A stretch of DNA of 64,000 nt from Terrisporobacter petrolearius (GCF_020748185.1 NZ_JAHZMO010000005.1:1-64000), one strand, 5' to 3'; shown: positions 45,974-55,515, numbered from the stretch's first letter. The notes: generated by a model not told the origin, from the sequence alone. Numbers and translations: made by a program.

Positions 45974-46279
45974 TTATTCACGAATAAATGTGTCACAAGA
46001 TGCTGTATTTGCATCTATGCTTACATTGTCAGCAGTACAATTTTTATTTTCATTATATGCACATTTACAAGCTTCGCAGCTTATGTTGTAAGTATTTGTT
46101 TTTGCAGAGTTTACACTATTTGTAAAAGAATTAGAATTTCTATCTACATACGAAGAGCAAGTAGTTCCATCAGTTGTAACAGCTTCTGTTCCTCTAATAT
46201 TTATAGCTCCTGCACTACACTCCATTCGTTGGTTAAAGGCACAATTTGTAGCATTACATTTTAAGTTTGTATTTTGCAT
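45974..46279 (-). CDS. DUF1540 domain-containing protein (two repeats)
   Basis: A 101-residue protein with two DUF1540 units, each with four cysteines: residues about 8-44 (CNATNCAFNQRMECSA ... CSSY) and about 68-96 (CEACKCAYNENKNCTADN ... CDTF). The motif is a small metal-binding or Cys-rich fold common in clostridia, of unknown function. A strong AAGGAGG precedes the ATG. It stands alone between the ABC exporter operon and rpsD. Confidence 0.88.
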   Translation of the reverse strand: MQNTNLKCNATNCAFNQRMECSAGAINIRGTEAVTTDGTTCSSYVDRNSNSFTNSVNSAKTNTYNISCEACKCAYNENKNCTADNVSIDANTASCDTFIRE

Positions 46280-46396
46280 TTTTTACCTCCTTAAATATAT
46301 ATCCCTTATTATTACCAATATAAAGAAAAATATTTAAGACACTAAAAAAGACTCAAAAAGGCTGTATAATACCTTATTGAGTCTTTTATTTACTTA

Positions 46397-46990
46397 TTAT
46401 TTTGAGTAAAATTCTACTATTAGTATTTCGTTTATTTCTATTGGTACCTCATTTCTTTCAGGCATTTTAATAAGTGTACCTGCAAAATTTTCTTCATCCT
46501 TTGCTAAATAAGGATATACTACTAGTGATCTTTCTTGGAAGTTAGTTTTAAACATTTCATTGTTTGTAGATTTTTCTCTTAGAGAAACAGTATCCCCTAC
46601 ACTCACTGCACATGAAGGTATATCTACCTTTTTCCCATTAACTAATATATGTCCATGCACAACCATTTGACGAGCTTGTCTTATAGAATTTGCTAGACCT
46701 AATCTATAAACTATATTGTCTAATCTACACTCTAACATTTGAATTAATGCTGTACCTGTAGATGCCTTAGATTTTTCTGCTTTTTTGTAGTAATTTCTAA
46801 ATTGTTTTTCTAGTACTCCATAGTAAGCTCTAAGTCTTTGTTTTTCTAATAACTGTAATCCATAAGGTGAAAGTTTTTTATCTGCTCTAGAAGTTCCTTT
46901 CACTGCTCTGTCCATCGCTTTAGGATGCCCACACACATTTAGTCCTAGTCTTCTACATTGTTTAAATCTTGGTCCCATCATTTTTGCCAT
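46397..46990 (-). CDS. rpsD: 30S ribosomal protein S4 (stand-alone copy)
   Basis: A 197-residue S4 with the N-terminal rRNA-binding region ([15 protein letters not shown]) and the S4 domain ([34 protein letters not shown]). It is encoded alone, not in the alpha operon; many clostridia have such a second rpsD. The zinc cysteine set of the C-plus S4 form is incomplete (two cysteines in CRRLGLNVC), suggesting the zinc-independent type. AAGGAG precedes the ATG. A stem in the leader (AAAAATTAT/ATAATTTTT at about 47003-47032) sits just upstream of that site and may be a control element. Confidence 0.93.
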   Translation of the reverse strand: MAKMMGPRFKQCRRLGLNVCGHPKAMDRAVKGTSRADKKLSPYGLQLLEKQRLRAYYGVLEKQFRNYYKKAEKSKASTGTALIQMLECRLDNIVYRLGLANSIRQARQMVVHGHILVNGKKVDIPSCAVSVGDTVSLREKSTNNEMFKTNFQERSLVVYPYLAKDEENFAGTLIKMPERNEVPIEINEILIVEFYSK

Positions 46991-47149
46991 TGCTTTAATC
47001 TCCTTAAAAATTATTATTTGCCGCGATAATTTTTAAAGCCAAAATAATTATATCATTCAATAAGGTAATTGTAAATGATTTTCATTAACGTTTAATTAGT
47101 TATTTTATATCATTTATACACTTCTCTTATTAAATAGATTTCTACATAG

Positions 47150-47187
47150 AAAAAGAATCTGGGTGCAGACTCCCAGATTCTTTTTTA
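47150..47187. terminator. Orphan terminator
   Basis: AAGAATCTGGG/CCCAGATTCTT with T tracts on both strands lies in the 488-bp gap 46991-47478, without a gene ending nearby. It may end an unannotated small RNA or block read-through toward rpsD. Confidence 0.7.
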
Positions 47188-47344
47188 CAATTAAGAGTAA
47201 TTTTAAAAGTTAAAAAATCAATAGCAAAATATTTCACATAATATTAAGGTGTTTTTATGGCTTTTATTATAAATTTTTATTTTTCACTAAAAATCTTTTG
47301 TTTTTCAACTTTGATTATATTTTACCACAATGATATCATTTTGT

Positions 47345-47365
47345 AAATGATAATTGTTATCATTT
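47345..47365. promoter_or_regulatory. Fur-like box
   Basis: Arms AAATGATAA and TTATCATTT surround TTG, giving a near match to the Fur core TGATAATnATTATCA. It lies about 115 bases before the DUF2089 gene, in a likely promoter region. Confidence 0.6.
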
Positions 47366-47478
47366 ATTTATTTTTGTATTTTTTATTTTTATTTATTGTT
47401 TTTTAATTTATTTTTTAATATAATTAAAGTAAGCTTTAACAAAGTTAAAATACATCTTCACTATAAGGAGGATTAGTT

Positions 47479-47775
47479 ATGGATAATATTCCAAAGTGGC
47501 TAGAAAATTTAGACGATGAAGATATAAATTTCATTAAAAAATTTATTTTATCCTCAGGGTCTCTTAAGGAAATTGCAGGGATTTATAATGTCACTTATCC
47601 TACAGTTAGACTTAGACTTGATAAGCTTATACAAAAAATTGAACTAAATGATAAAACTCCTAGTGAACCATATATTTCACTTATCAAACAATTAGCCCTA
47701 AATGATAAATTAGATTTTGATACTGCAAAGCTTTTAATCAACGAATATAAAAAAATAAAGGATGTGAAAAAATAA
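47479..47775 (+). CDS. DUF2089 family protein
   Basis: A 98-residue protein matching DUF2089: WLENLDDEDINFIKKFILSS, a helix-turn-helix-like segment LKEIAGIYNVTYPTVRLRLD and an acidic helix. The longer family members carry a zinc ribbon at the N-terminus, which is absent here. It is probably a small DNA-binding regulator. AAGGAGG precedes the ATG. It is coupled to a downstream membrane protein (one-base gap) and lies behind a Fur-like box. Confidence 0.82.
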   Translation: MDNIPKWLENLDDEDINFIKKFILSSGSLKEIAGIYNVTYPTVRLRLDKLIQKIELNDKTPSEPYISLIKQLALNDKLDFDTAKLLINEYKKIKDVKK

Positions 47776-47776
47776 T

Positions 47777-48112
47777 ATGAGCATGTCACCAGTTTTATTA
47801 ATATCAAATAGCATTCTATTTTTAGCAATATTAATTGGCATAGCTGTTTTACAAATATTTTTATCAAGTAAGGACAATAAAAAATTAGGGTTTGTATTAC
47901 CATGTATAAATTTTGTAGTTTCAATTTTAGTAGGATTAATTTACCTTTTAAATGCAACTTTACTTGATGTTTCTATATTTATTGGGATTATGATTGTTTT
48001 TATAGCTTATAATGTTCCTACAATCATTCTTATGGCAATTTACTATGCTTGCCGTAGTAAGTATAATAAAAAACATGATATAAATAAAATGAATATTCAA
48101 GATTTAGATTAA
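47777..48112 (+). CDS. Small three-helix membrane protein
   Basis: A 111-residue protein with three hydrophobic helices (about residues 5-28, 39-60 and 66-92) and a short charged C-terminus (CRSKYNKKHDINKMNIQD). Not recognised beyond the common partnership of DUF2089 proteins with small membrane proteins. It starts one base after the DUF2089 stop, so the two are translationally linked. Confidence 0.75.
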   Translation: MSMSPVLLISNSILFLAILIGIAVLQIFLSSKDNKKLGFVLPCINFVVSILVGLIYLLNATLLDVSIFIGIMIVFIAYNVPTIILMAIYYACRSKYNKKHDINKMNIQDLD

Positions 48113-48122
48113 TGCTAAATAA

Positions 48123-48160
48123 AAATAGGCGCCATAATTTCAAACTACGGCGTCTATTTA
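48123..48160 (+). terminator. Terminator
   Basis: AAATAGGCGCC/GGCGTCTATTT, one G-T pair, shortly after the stop at 48112. Confidence 0.75.
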
Positions 48161-48204
48161 CTATACTTATTTAAAAATATAATATTCCTTTAGAAATTTT
48201 AAAC

Positions 48205-49005
48205 TTATAAAAATTTTTCTGCTACTCTATTCCAAAATTCATATCCTTTTAATCTTAATAATTTTAATTTATAATTAGATTTATATATTTTCACTTCTTC
48301 AATTTGACTAAACTTATACTGCTTCCCATCTATTACAATAAGAATAGAATTCTCAAAATCATATTCTGGGCTTATTGATATAACTGATGTTGTTGGCAGT
48401 ATAATACTTGACGTAAATGATCTATATGCGTTTGTGTTCATTGGTGCAATAGGTGTTAGTTGAATTAAATCAAGTTTAGGATCAACTATACTTCCTCCAG
48501 CTGAATAATTGTATGCAGTTGAGCCCATTGGTGTTGATATAAGCATACCATCTCCACTAAAATGCTCTATTTTTATTCCATCCACTTGTAAGTCTAAGTG
48601 TACTGTTCTTGATTGAGTATTTTTTATTACGATTTCATTAATTGCACTTATGTTTATACTCTTTTTCTTGGTAACTATACTTGCTTCTATGGCATATACT
48701 TGCTGTATAGAATATTCTTTATTTATGTATTTATTTATAAATTCATTGATTTTGTCTGGTGAAAGCTCTGCAAAAAAACCTAAATGACCAGTGTTTATAG
48801 CTATTACTGGAACTTCAGCAAAGTCAAATTTATGTATTGTCTTTAAAAATGATCCATCTCCTCCTATTGATATCAACAACTCTGTTTCTTTTTCTATTTC
48901 TTCGCTTACTTTAAAACCTGCTTTAGTTAATTCCTTCACTAAAATTCCTTTAGTTTCTATTGATTTTGGTAAATCATTATAAGAAATTGTAATTACGCCT
49001 TTCAT
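48205..49005 (-). CDS. nadK: NAD kinase
   Basis: A 266-residue ATP/polyphosphate-NAD kinase making NADP. The GGDGSFL motif (about residues 48-54), NTGHLGFFAEL and the C-terminal block SGDGMLISTPMGSTAYNYSA are diagnostic. ATG 49005 follows GGAAGG. In many clostridia nadK lies with xseAB/argR/recN; here it stands alone, so it may be a second copy. Confidence 0.94.
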   Translation of the reverse strand: MKGVITISYNDLPKSIETKGILVKELTKAGFKVSEEIEKETELLISIGGDGSFLKTIHKFDFAEVPVIAINTGHLGFFAELSPDKINEFINKYINKEYSIQQVYAIEASIVTKKKSINISAINEIVIKNTQSRTVHLDLQVDGIKIEHFSGDGMLISTPMGSTAYNYSAGGSIVDPKLDLIQLTPIAPMNTNAYRSFTSSIILPTTSVISISPEYDFENSILIVIDGKQYKFSQIEEVKIYKSNYKLKLLRLKGYEFWNRVAEKFL

Positions 49006-49185
49006 TTCATTTCCTTCCTAAATCTGATTATAATCTTATTTTATATTTATCTACTCATAAAAATCTAATTAAAATTTGTTGATAATATGGTAAATAATAT
49101 TATAACCTAATTTAAGTATTTTCACTAATTCTTCTTACTTATAAAGTATATTTGTTATTTTATTATTGTAAAATTCAACATATTT

Positions 49186-49242
49186 TAGTTGTAAAAGCAA
49201 CTATATTATCATATAATAAAATTATAGTTGTAAAAGCAACTA
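49186..49242. promoter_or_regulatory. Two identical MarR-type operators
   Basis: TAGTTGTAAAAGCAACTA occurs at 49186-49203 and 49225-49242, each with perfect TAGTTG/CAACTA arms, 39 bases apart, just upstream of the marR start at 49268. The arrangement suggests autoregulation of the regulator-exporter pair. Confidence 0.8.
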
Positions 49243-49267
49243 CATTAAAATAAATAAGGAGATGAAT

Positions 49268-49750
49268 ATGTTTGAACATAAAGCTGTAGGATTAAATATT
49301 TTTATAATTGATAAGTACTTTAAAATGTACCTAAAAAAATCACTTAAAAAGCATGATTTAAATACTGCTGAAGGGTTAGTTTTACTCGTTTTTTTAAAGC
49401 ATAATAATAAAATGTCACAAGATGATCTTGATGAAATTCATAGTAGTAAAGAAGGAAAAACACAAGACGAAATTATATCAGAGCTACACTATGACAAAGG
49501 TGTTATGACAAGGACTATGCAGTCACTTGAAGATAAGAAATATGTTACAAGAAAAAATAACCCAGAAGATAGTAGATCATACATTTTTGAATTAACAGAA
49601 AAAGCTATTCATTTAAGACCTGAATTATTAAAAATTTTAAGTGGATGGAATAGCATCTTATTACAAGGAATCGACAAAGAGTTAGCAGATTTAATAAAGT
49701 CTCAACTTGATAAAATGGTTGAAAATATAATTGATTCTGATAAAATTTAA
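49268..49750 (+). CDS. MarR family transcriptional regulator
   Basis: A 160-residue winged-helix repressor (MFEHKAVGLNIFII...). The recognition region is ISELHYDKGVMTRTMQSLED, followed by the wing KKYVTRKNNPEDSRSYIFEL. ATG 49268 lies six bases after AAGGAG; the upstream ATG at 49262 abuts that site. Two identical palindromes in its promoter are likely binding sites. The MFS exporter follows on the same strand, 87 bases downstream. Confidence 0.9.
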   Translation: MFEHKAVGLNIFIIDKYFKMYLKKSLKKHDLNTAEGLVLLVFLKHNNKMSQDDLDEIHSSKEGKTQDEIISELHYDKGVMTRTMQSLEDKKYVTRKNNPEDSRSYIFELTEKAIHLRPELLKILSGWNSILLQGIDKELADLIKSQLDKMVENIIDSDKI

Positions 49751-49837
49751 AAATTACTTCAATTGAGTAACTACATAGTTGATTACTTCATGGAATTAAG
49801 GATTTGTCTTTGCTCAAAAATTAGGAGGGAAATAACT

Positions 49838-51748
49838 ATGACTAAAACAAAAAAAGACTCAAAATATATTTTAGTTATGATAATTTATTTAGCTGGAATA
49901 TTTATGGGAGCAATTGATACTGGAATTGTTACTCCAGCTAGAACAGTAATACAAAATAATTTAGGTGTAAATGATCAAACAGGAATATGGATGATAACAA
50001 TTTATACCTTGGCCTATGCAGTAAGTATACCTATTATGGGAAAACTAGCAGACAAATATGGTAGAAAATATATTTATCTCACTAGTATTTTCTTATTCGG
50101 TATTGGTTCCCTATTTTGTGGATTGTCACAAGACCTAGGAAGTTTTAATTTATTACTTATAGCAAGAGTTGTTCAAGCCTTAGGTGGTGGTGGTATTTTA
50201 CCTGTAGCTACTGCTGAGTTTGGAACTACTTTTCCTGAGGAAAAGCGCGGTCTAGCATTAGGGCTTGTAGGTGGTGTCTATGGAATTGCCAATATATTTG
50301 GAGCATCTGCTGGAAGTGCCATATTAGACATATTTGGAACTAACAATTGGCAATTTATATTCTATATCAATATACCTATTACAATTTTCATATTATTTGC
50401 AGGATTTACCACACTAAAAAATACAAAAGTACCTGACACAAGTAAAATTGACTTTTCAGGTATATTTATATTAACAATTATGATTTTATCCCTTTTATAT
50501 AGTTTGAAAAATTTAGACTTTTTTAATATATCTTCTACTATTACTAATACAGACGTATTACCTTTTTTAATAATATTTTTAGTGCTTATTCCATTATTTA
50601 TTTTTATTGAAAAAAAAGCAGAAGATCCTGTAATGAACTTAAATTATTTTACTGATAAAAACATTGTTTTAACTTTATTAATTTCCATGCTAACTGGAGT
50701 TATTATTATGGGAATGATTTTCGTTCCTCAATTTTGTGAAAACACAATGAAGATTGCTACTGGTAGCGGTGGTTATTTTGTAATAATATTAGGAGTTTTT
50801 GCAGGAGTTGGAGCTCCTGTATCTGGTAAATTAATTGATAAATTTGGAGCAAAACTAATTTTAGGATTTGGTTTTCTTATTTCAATAGTAGGTTCTTTGT
50901 TCTTATCAATTGTAGCTACTTCACATCCATCAACGTTGACTGTTGTTATTAGTTTAATCCTAATTGGTGTAGGTGTTGGATTTACTATGGGAACTCCATT
51001 AAATTATATGATGTTGTCTCATACTAAAGAAAGTGAATCAAACTCTGCTCTTGCAACACTTTCACTAGTTCGTTCCTTAGGTACTGCTGTAGCCCCAGCT
51101 ATTATGGTAGGTTTTATTGCTCATGCTGGCTCTAATATTCAAGGCGAAATAATGAAAGATTTACCTGATACAATAACTATTCCAAAATTGCCTTATGCTG
51201 ATGAAATAACTAAAGAATTTAATGAGTTAAAATCAAATCCTCAAATGAAAGATAAACTAAAAAATATGGATATTCCTAACCTTACGTCTATGGAAACAAT
51301 GAAAATTGATTTTGATAATAATGATTCTGACTATAAAGTTCCTGATGATGTAGTTGAACTGATGAAAACTTCTGACGTTACTACTATAACTAACAACTCT
51401 AAAATCATGGCAAAAACTATGTTTGGTGAAATGACTCCATCAGTAATTAAAGATATACAAAATAATGTTCAAAAAGGAATTAATGGTATAGACAAAGGTG
51501 TTGTATCAATGGAAAATTCTATTTCAAAATTAAATGATGGGTACAACAAATTAAATACTGCTTATACGAAGGTGAATGCTGGTTATAATAAATTAAATTC
51601 TGCTTATACTCAAGTAAATTCTGCTTATATTAAAATGAACCAATCATATATTAAAGCAAATAATGCTATGAAGCTAGCAATGAAAAATGTTGATAATAAA
51701 CAAGCAAATATGAATAATACAACTTATAATCCTAACAAAACGCCGTAG
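49838..51748 (+). CDS. DHA2-type MFS exporter with extracytoplasmic tail (frameshifted)
   Basis: A 636-codon frame with the EmrB/QacA drug-exporter organisation: about 14 helices over the first 460 residues, with motif A GKLADKYGRKYIY and motif C-like GLVGGVYGIANIFGASAG. The protein then leaves the membrane: a polar stretch is followed by seven-residue repeats (YNKLNTAYTKVNAGYNKLNS...) near residues 565-620. The frame stops at 51748, but the coding pattern resumes in another frame (next entry), so a single-base loss near the AAAA at 51737-51740 is likely. Start ATG 49838 behind AGGAGGG. Regulated with the upstream marR, probably by the twin operators. Confidence 0.88.
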   Translation: MTKTKKDSKYILVMIIYLAGIFMGAIDTGIVTPARTVIQNNLGVNDQTGIWMITIYTLAYAVSIPIMGKLADKYGRKYIYLTSIFLFGIGSLFCGLSQDLGSFNLLLIARVVQALGGGGILPVATAEFGTTFPEEKRGLALGLVGGVYGIANIFGASAGSAILDIFGTNNWQFIFYINIPITIFILFAGFTTLKNTKVPDTSKIDFSGIFILTIMILSLLYSLKNLDFFNISSTITNTDVLPFLIIFLVLIPLFIFIEKKAEDPVMNLNYFTDKNIVLTLLISMLTGVIIMGMIFVPQFCENTMKIATGSGGYFVIILGVFAGVGAPVSGKLIDKFGAKLILGFGFLISIVGSLFLSIVATSHPSTLTVVISLILIGVGVGFTMGTPLNYMMLSHTKESESNSALATLSLVRSLGTAVAPAIMVGFIAHAGSNIQGEIMKDLPDTITIPKLPYADEITKEFNELKSNPQMKDKLKNMDIPNLTSMETMKIDFDNNDSDYKVPDDVVELMKTSDVTTITNNSKIMAKTMFGEMTPSVIKDIQNNVQKGINGIDKGVVSMENSISKLNDGYNKLNTAYTKVNAGYNKLNSAYTQVNSAYIKMNQSYIKANNAMKLAMKNVDNKQANMNNTTYNPNKTP

Positions 51749-52287
51749 AATCCAACACTTTAAGTACTAAAACTACGAAAAACAATAGTAATAACTCTCA
51801 TAGTGATAATAAAGGTATTGCAGATAATAGCTATCATAATATGAATCAAATGGGTGGTAATACTGCTTCAATGGCAGCTAAACTTAAGGCTATGAAAGCT
51901 CAAGTAGATACTATGAAAACAAAAGTAAATACTATGAAGTCTCAAGTTGACACTATGAAAATACAGGCTACCAACATGAAATCTCAACTTGAATCCATGA
52001 AAACTGCATTAACATCAATGGAGGAAACATTAAGTTCTATGAAATCTTTAGAAGATAAAATGATTATTTTAAAGAAATCTATACCTAATGCTTTTGATGA
52101 AGGTGAAAAATCTTATCTTAAAGAAATTGACAACAGAGGTGATCAAATTGAAAATACATTCCAAAAAAATCTTAACATAGGATTTAAAAATGTTTATTTA
52201 ACAACAGGTATTGCATCTATTATAGGATTATTATTATTATTTTTTTATAAAAATAAACCTGTAATTAACAATAAAAAATCTAGTTAA
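51739..52287 (+). pseudogene. C-terminal coiled-coil and membrane helix of the MFS exporter
   Basis: In the frame -1 to the exporter, an uninterrupted 183-codon reading continues: NAVESNTLSTKTTKNNSN, then heptads MKAQVDTMKTKVNTMKSQ through MKSQLESMKTALTSMEETL, and ends in a helix TTGIASIIGLLLLFFY with a short positive tail. Joined to the previous frame, the protein would have about 816 residues with an extracytoplasmic coiled-coil hairpin closed by a last helix. An in-frame ATG at 51841 has no ribosome-binding site, so this is not an independent gene. Confidence 0.75.
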
Positions 52288-52407
52288 CTGTTACTATTTG
52301 TTTCTTTTCCTAGTTCATATAGTTACTATTAATTTACAACCAAACTATTTTTTATCTACACCCTGTTAATTATACTCAAAAGTAAGATACAATAAAGTTT
52401 TCATTAT

Positions 52408-52446
52408 AAAAGTAGGATTCCTAATCCAACAGGAATCCTACTTTTA
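52408..52446. terminator. Bidirectional terminator
   Basis: AAAGTAGGATTCCT/AGGAATCCTACTTT is a 14-bp stem with T tracts, between the exporter and the convergent redox operon. Confidence 0.9.
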
Positions 52447-52451
52447 TCTTA

Positions 52452-52814
52452 TTATACGAAATCAATATTTTTTGTAGCAATAAGATCTACTCCCAAGTTT
52501 AAAATATTAGGTTTTATCACATCACCTATTTTTACAGGTGCATCAACTTTAGTATTTTTAACCTCATTCATCACATCAAATATTTTGTTTTTTGGTATGC
52601 TGTTACTTAGTCTAACGCTTACAATCTCCAAATCACCATTTATCACTTTAACAGAAGTAGCTATATTTCTTTGAGGATTAGTTAGTTCTTGATTTACATA
52701 TTCTTTTCCCTTTTTACAAGTAGCTCCTTCAATTTTAATTATTTTATCATTGTCTAAGTCTACCTCTATTTCACAACCATTTGGGCAAACTATGCAAGTA
52801 AATATTTTTCTCAT
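52452..52814 (-). CDS. DUF1667 domain-containing protein
   Basis: A 120-residue protein with Cys motif CIVCPNGCEIEV near the N-terminus and a later CKKG, matching DUF1667. In clostridia this is the third gene after two flavoproteins and probably serves as a redox or cluster-binding partner of the glycerol 3-phosphate dehydrogenase-like complex. It overlaps the upstream flavoprotein gene by four bases (ATGA). Confidence 0.9.
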   Translation of the reverse strand: MRKIFTCIVCPNGCEIEVDLDNDKIIKIEGATCKKGKEYVNQELTNPQRNIATSVKVINGDLEIVSVRLSNSIPKNKIFDVMNEVKNTKVDAPVKIGDVIKPNILNLGVDLIATKNIDFV

Positions 52815-54046
52815 TTTACTACCACCTTCAAATCTGATTTAGATTTTATATTCTCCCTATTAATTTTAATTTGAATCATTTCTGCTGGAATAGCTTTTTT
52901 CATTTTTATAGTTCTTACAATATTATCATCTTGCAATATTTCTATTACAGCATCTTTAATCGGTTTTCTAACTCTCATAGACAAAACAAAATCATTCTCT
53001 CCACTAATTTTTTGAGGTATTGTATGGCTTATATTATTATCTTTTATTATATTCATTTCACACTTTGGAAGCTTGTTATTATTTATATAATTTGTTACAG
53101 ATGTAGCCAGTCTTTCCCCTTCCAAAGAAACAAAGTCAACTAAATCATGAACATGAAGAACATTTCCTGCTACAAAAATTCCATCTACACTTGTTTCATA
53201 ATTTTCATTTACAATAGGTCCCTTTGTGTTATTATCTAACTCAACTCCAGCTTTTAAAGATAATTCATTTTCTGGAATTAAGCCTACAGATAAAATTAAG
53301 GTATCGCAGTCGTAATTTTTTTGTGTACCTTCAATTATTTGCATATTTTCATCTACTTCACTTACGCTTATGCCTTCAATTCTTGATTTACCTTTAATCT
53401 TAGTAACAGTATGACTTAAATACAGAGGAATATTGTAATCATCTAAGCATTGAGAAATATTTCTAGGAAGTCCACTTGCATAAGGAAGTATCTCAAATAC
53501 AGCTTCCACCTTTGCACCTTCTAAAGTCATACGTCTTGCCATTATTAAACCTATATCGCCAGAACCTAAAATAATAACTTTTTTGCCTACCATAGTATTT
53601 TGTAAATTTATATAAGATTGAGCCACTCCTGCAGTATATACTCCCGCCGGTCTACTACCAGGTATGCTTATAGCACCCCTAGTCCTTTCTCTGCATCCCA
53701 TTGTCAAAATAACAGCTTTAGCCTCATACTCTAATAGTCCATTCTTATTTACAGCAATTACTTTTTTATCATGAGTTAAATCTATAACAGTAGTATCCAC
53801 AATACACTCAATATTTTTTTGTCTTGCTTCATCAATAAACCTTTGTGCATATTCTGGCCCACTTAAAGTTTCTTTAAATCTAGTTAATCCAAAGCCATCA
53901 TGAATACATTGTCGAAGGATTCCTCCTAACTTTTTCTCTCTTTCAATTATTACTATATCTTCTATTCCACATTCTTTTAGTTTTACTGCAGCTGCTAAAC
54001 CTGCTGGTCCTCCACCAATTATTATTACATCTTTTTTTATAGCCAT
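52811..54046 (-). CDS. NAD(P)/FAD-dependent oxidoreductase (Pyr_redox_2)
   Basis: A 411-residue flavoprotein. FAD motif IIIGGGPAGLAAAV (about residues 9-22), NAD motif KVIILGSGDIGLIMARRM near 160, and the second FAD site VDGIFVAGNVLHVHDLV. This is the partner of GlpA-like dehydrogenases in anaerobic firmicutes and passes electrons between glycerol 3-phosphate or a related substrate and NAD. Its ATG overlaps the stop of the upstream gene (TAATG), so it is translationally coupled. Confidence 0.9.
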   Translation of the reverse strand: MAIKKDVIIIGGGPAGLAAAVKLKECGIEDIVIIEREKKLGGILRQCIHDGFGLTRFKETLSGPEYAQRFIDEARQKNIECIVDTTVIDLTHDKKVIAVNKNGLLEYEAKAVILTMGCRERTRGAISIPGSRPAGVYTAGVAQSYINLQNTMVGKKVIILGSGDIGLIMARRMTLEGAKVEAVFEILPYASGLPRNISQCLDDYNIPLYLSHTVTKIKGKSRIEGISVSEVDENMQIIEGTQKNYDCDTLILSVGLIPENELSLKAGVELDNNTKGPIVNENYETSVDGIFVAGNVLHVHDLVDFVSLEGERLATSVTNYINNNKLPKCEMNIIKDNNISHTIPQKISGENDFVLSMRVRKPIKDAVIEILQDDNIVRTIKMKKAIPAEMIQIKINRENIKSKSDLKVVVK

Positions 54047-55515
54047 TATACTCTCACCTTCCCAACAAACATATTTGAATCTTTTCTACAGTAGAGTATT
54101 TCTTCTTCATTTTTGTTCTTTTCTTCTTTTATTAAATTTGCTATTCTTGTTTGACAATAGCCACCTTGGCATCTTCCCATCATGGCACGAGTTCTGTATT
54201 TTATTCCTGTTACAGTATCCACTCCCAAAGGATTATTAATAGCCTCTAATATTTCAGCCTTTGTTATAGTTTCGCATCTACAGATTACTTCTCCGTAATT
54301 TTCATCTTCTTCAATCAATTTTCTTTTCATTTCTAAAGGTTGATCGTTGAAACATGTAATTCCTTTTCTATATTTATTAAAATGTGGATTTTCTTTAAGA
54401 GATTCTTTTTGTGACAATAAACTCACTACATATTTTGCAATGGGAACTGCACTTGTAAGTCCAGGTGATTCTATTCCTGTTAAGTTTATTAAATTTGGTA
54501 TATCCTCTCTTAATTCTATTTTAAAGTCATCATATCCACCTTGATCTTTCCCTACTAATTTAGGTCTGATTCCTGAGAAGTTCCTTATAAAATGTTCTTT
54601 TTTAATATGAGGAAAAATCCTTCCTCCATCTTTTATTAATAAATCCATAACATCTTTTGTTACAGAATAATTATCTTTTTCACCTATATATTCGCTACTC
54701 GGTCCAATAAATACATTCCCATCAATCGAAGGCGTTAAATGTATTCCAAGCCCTCCTGCCTTAGGGTTTGGCACTGGATATGCAGGCATATTTAAAAATT
54801 GTCCTGCCTTTTGATCTAATATGAAATATTCTCCTCTACAAGGATGTATAGTGTATTCTTTAATACCCAACATTTTACCGACTTTGTCACTATTTAATCC
54901 TGCAGAGTTTATAATCCATCTAGATTTATAAGTTCCTTTACTTGTTTTAATTTCATAAATCTCTTTATCTTCACATATTTCTTTTTTTATATTCAAAACT
55001 TCATTGCCTAGGAAATAATTCACTCCATTTTCAACAGCATTTTCTGCCATGGCAATAGTATAAATAAATGGATTTAAAATTCCAGTACTTGGAGAATATA
55101 ATGCAAATTCCCCTTCTATAAAAGGTGATAATTCTTTAATCCTATCTTTATTTATAATCTCTAGTCCAAAAACATTGTTTGCTTCACCTTGCTCTTTCAT
55201 TTTTATTAGCTTCTCTTTATCATCATTGGTAAAACCAACTACTAGTTTTCCGCTTCTTTTAAAAGGGATATCAAGTTCATTAGCAACTTCATCAAATTTT
55301 TGATTTCCTTCTACACAAAATTTTGCCATTAAAGTGCCTGGTTTGTTATTAAATCCTGCATGTAAAACCCCAGAATTTCTTCCACTAGTTTCACAGCATA
55401 CATCTAACTCTTTTTCTAATACACAGGTACTTAAATTATACTTTGAAAACTCCCTCGCAATGGAACTTCCTACAACTCCTCCTCCAATAATTGCAATGTC
55501 ATATGTATTCTTCAC
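54046..55515 (-). CDS. FAD-dependent dehydrogenase, GlpA-like, with BFD-type [2Fe-2S] domain
   Basis: A 489-residue enzyme of the DAO family (FAD motif IAIIGGGVVGSSIAREF) with a C-terminal BFD-like cluster domain carrying cysteines in VICRCETITKAEI and MMGRCQGGYCQTRI. The family includes anaerobic glycerol 3-phosphate dehydrogenase GlpA and L-2-hydroxyglutarate oxidases; GlpA is favoured by the triad with Pyr_redox_2 and DUF1667 genes. No glpK or glpF is in the window. The start is GTG 55515 with GGGGGG upstream. Confidence 0.88.
   Translation of the reverse strand: MKNTYDIAIIGGGVVGSSIAREFSKYNLSTCVLEKELDVCCETSGRNSGVLHAGFNNKPGTLMAKFCVEGNQKFDEVANELDIPFKRSGKLVVGFTNDDKEKLIKMKEQGEANNVFGLEIINKDRIKELSPFIEGEFALYSPSTGILNPFIYTIAMAENAVENGVNYFLGNEVLNIKKEICEDKEIYEIKTSKGTYKSRWIINSAGLNSDKVGKMLGIKEYTIHPCRGEYFILDQKAGQFLNMPAYPVPNPKAGGLGIHLTPSIDGNVFIGPSSEYIGEKDNYSVTKDVMDLLIKDGGRIFPHIKKEHFIRNFSGIRPKLVGKDQGGYDDFKIELREDIPNLINLTGIESPGLTSAVPIAKYVVSLLSQKESLKENPHFNKYRKGITCFNDQPLEMKRKLIEEDENYGEVICRCETITKAEILEAINNPLGVDTVTGIKYRTRAMMGRCQGGYCQTRIANLIKEEKNKNEEEILYCRKDSNMFVGKVRV

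Noticed and set aside
45968-46264. Plus-strand Cys-rich frame opposite the DUF1540 gene
   Set aside because: The minus strand has the DUF1540 motif and a strong ribosome-binding site; the plus-strand frame is its shadow.
51841-52287. Independent coiled-coil gene after the MFS exporter
   Set aside because: No ribosome-binding site before 51841, and the frame is open upstream into the exporter gene, so it is the frameshifted exporter tail.
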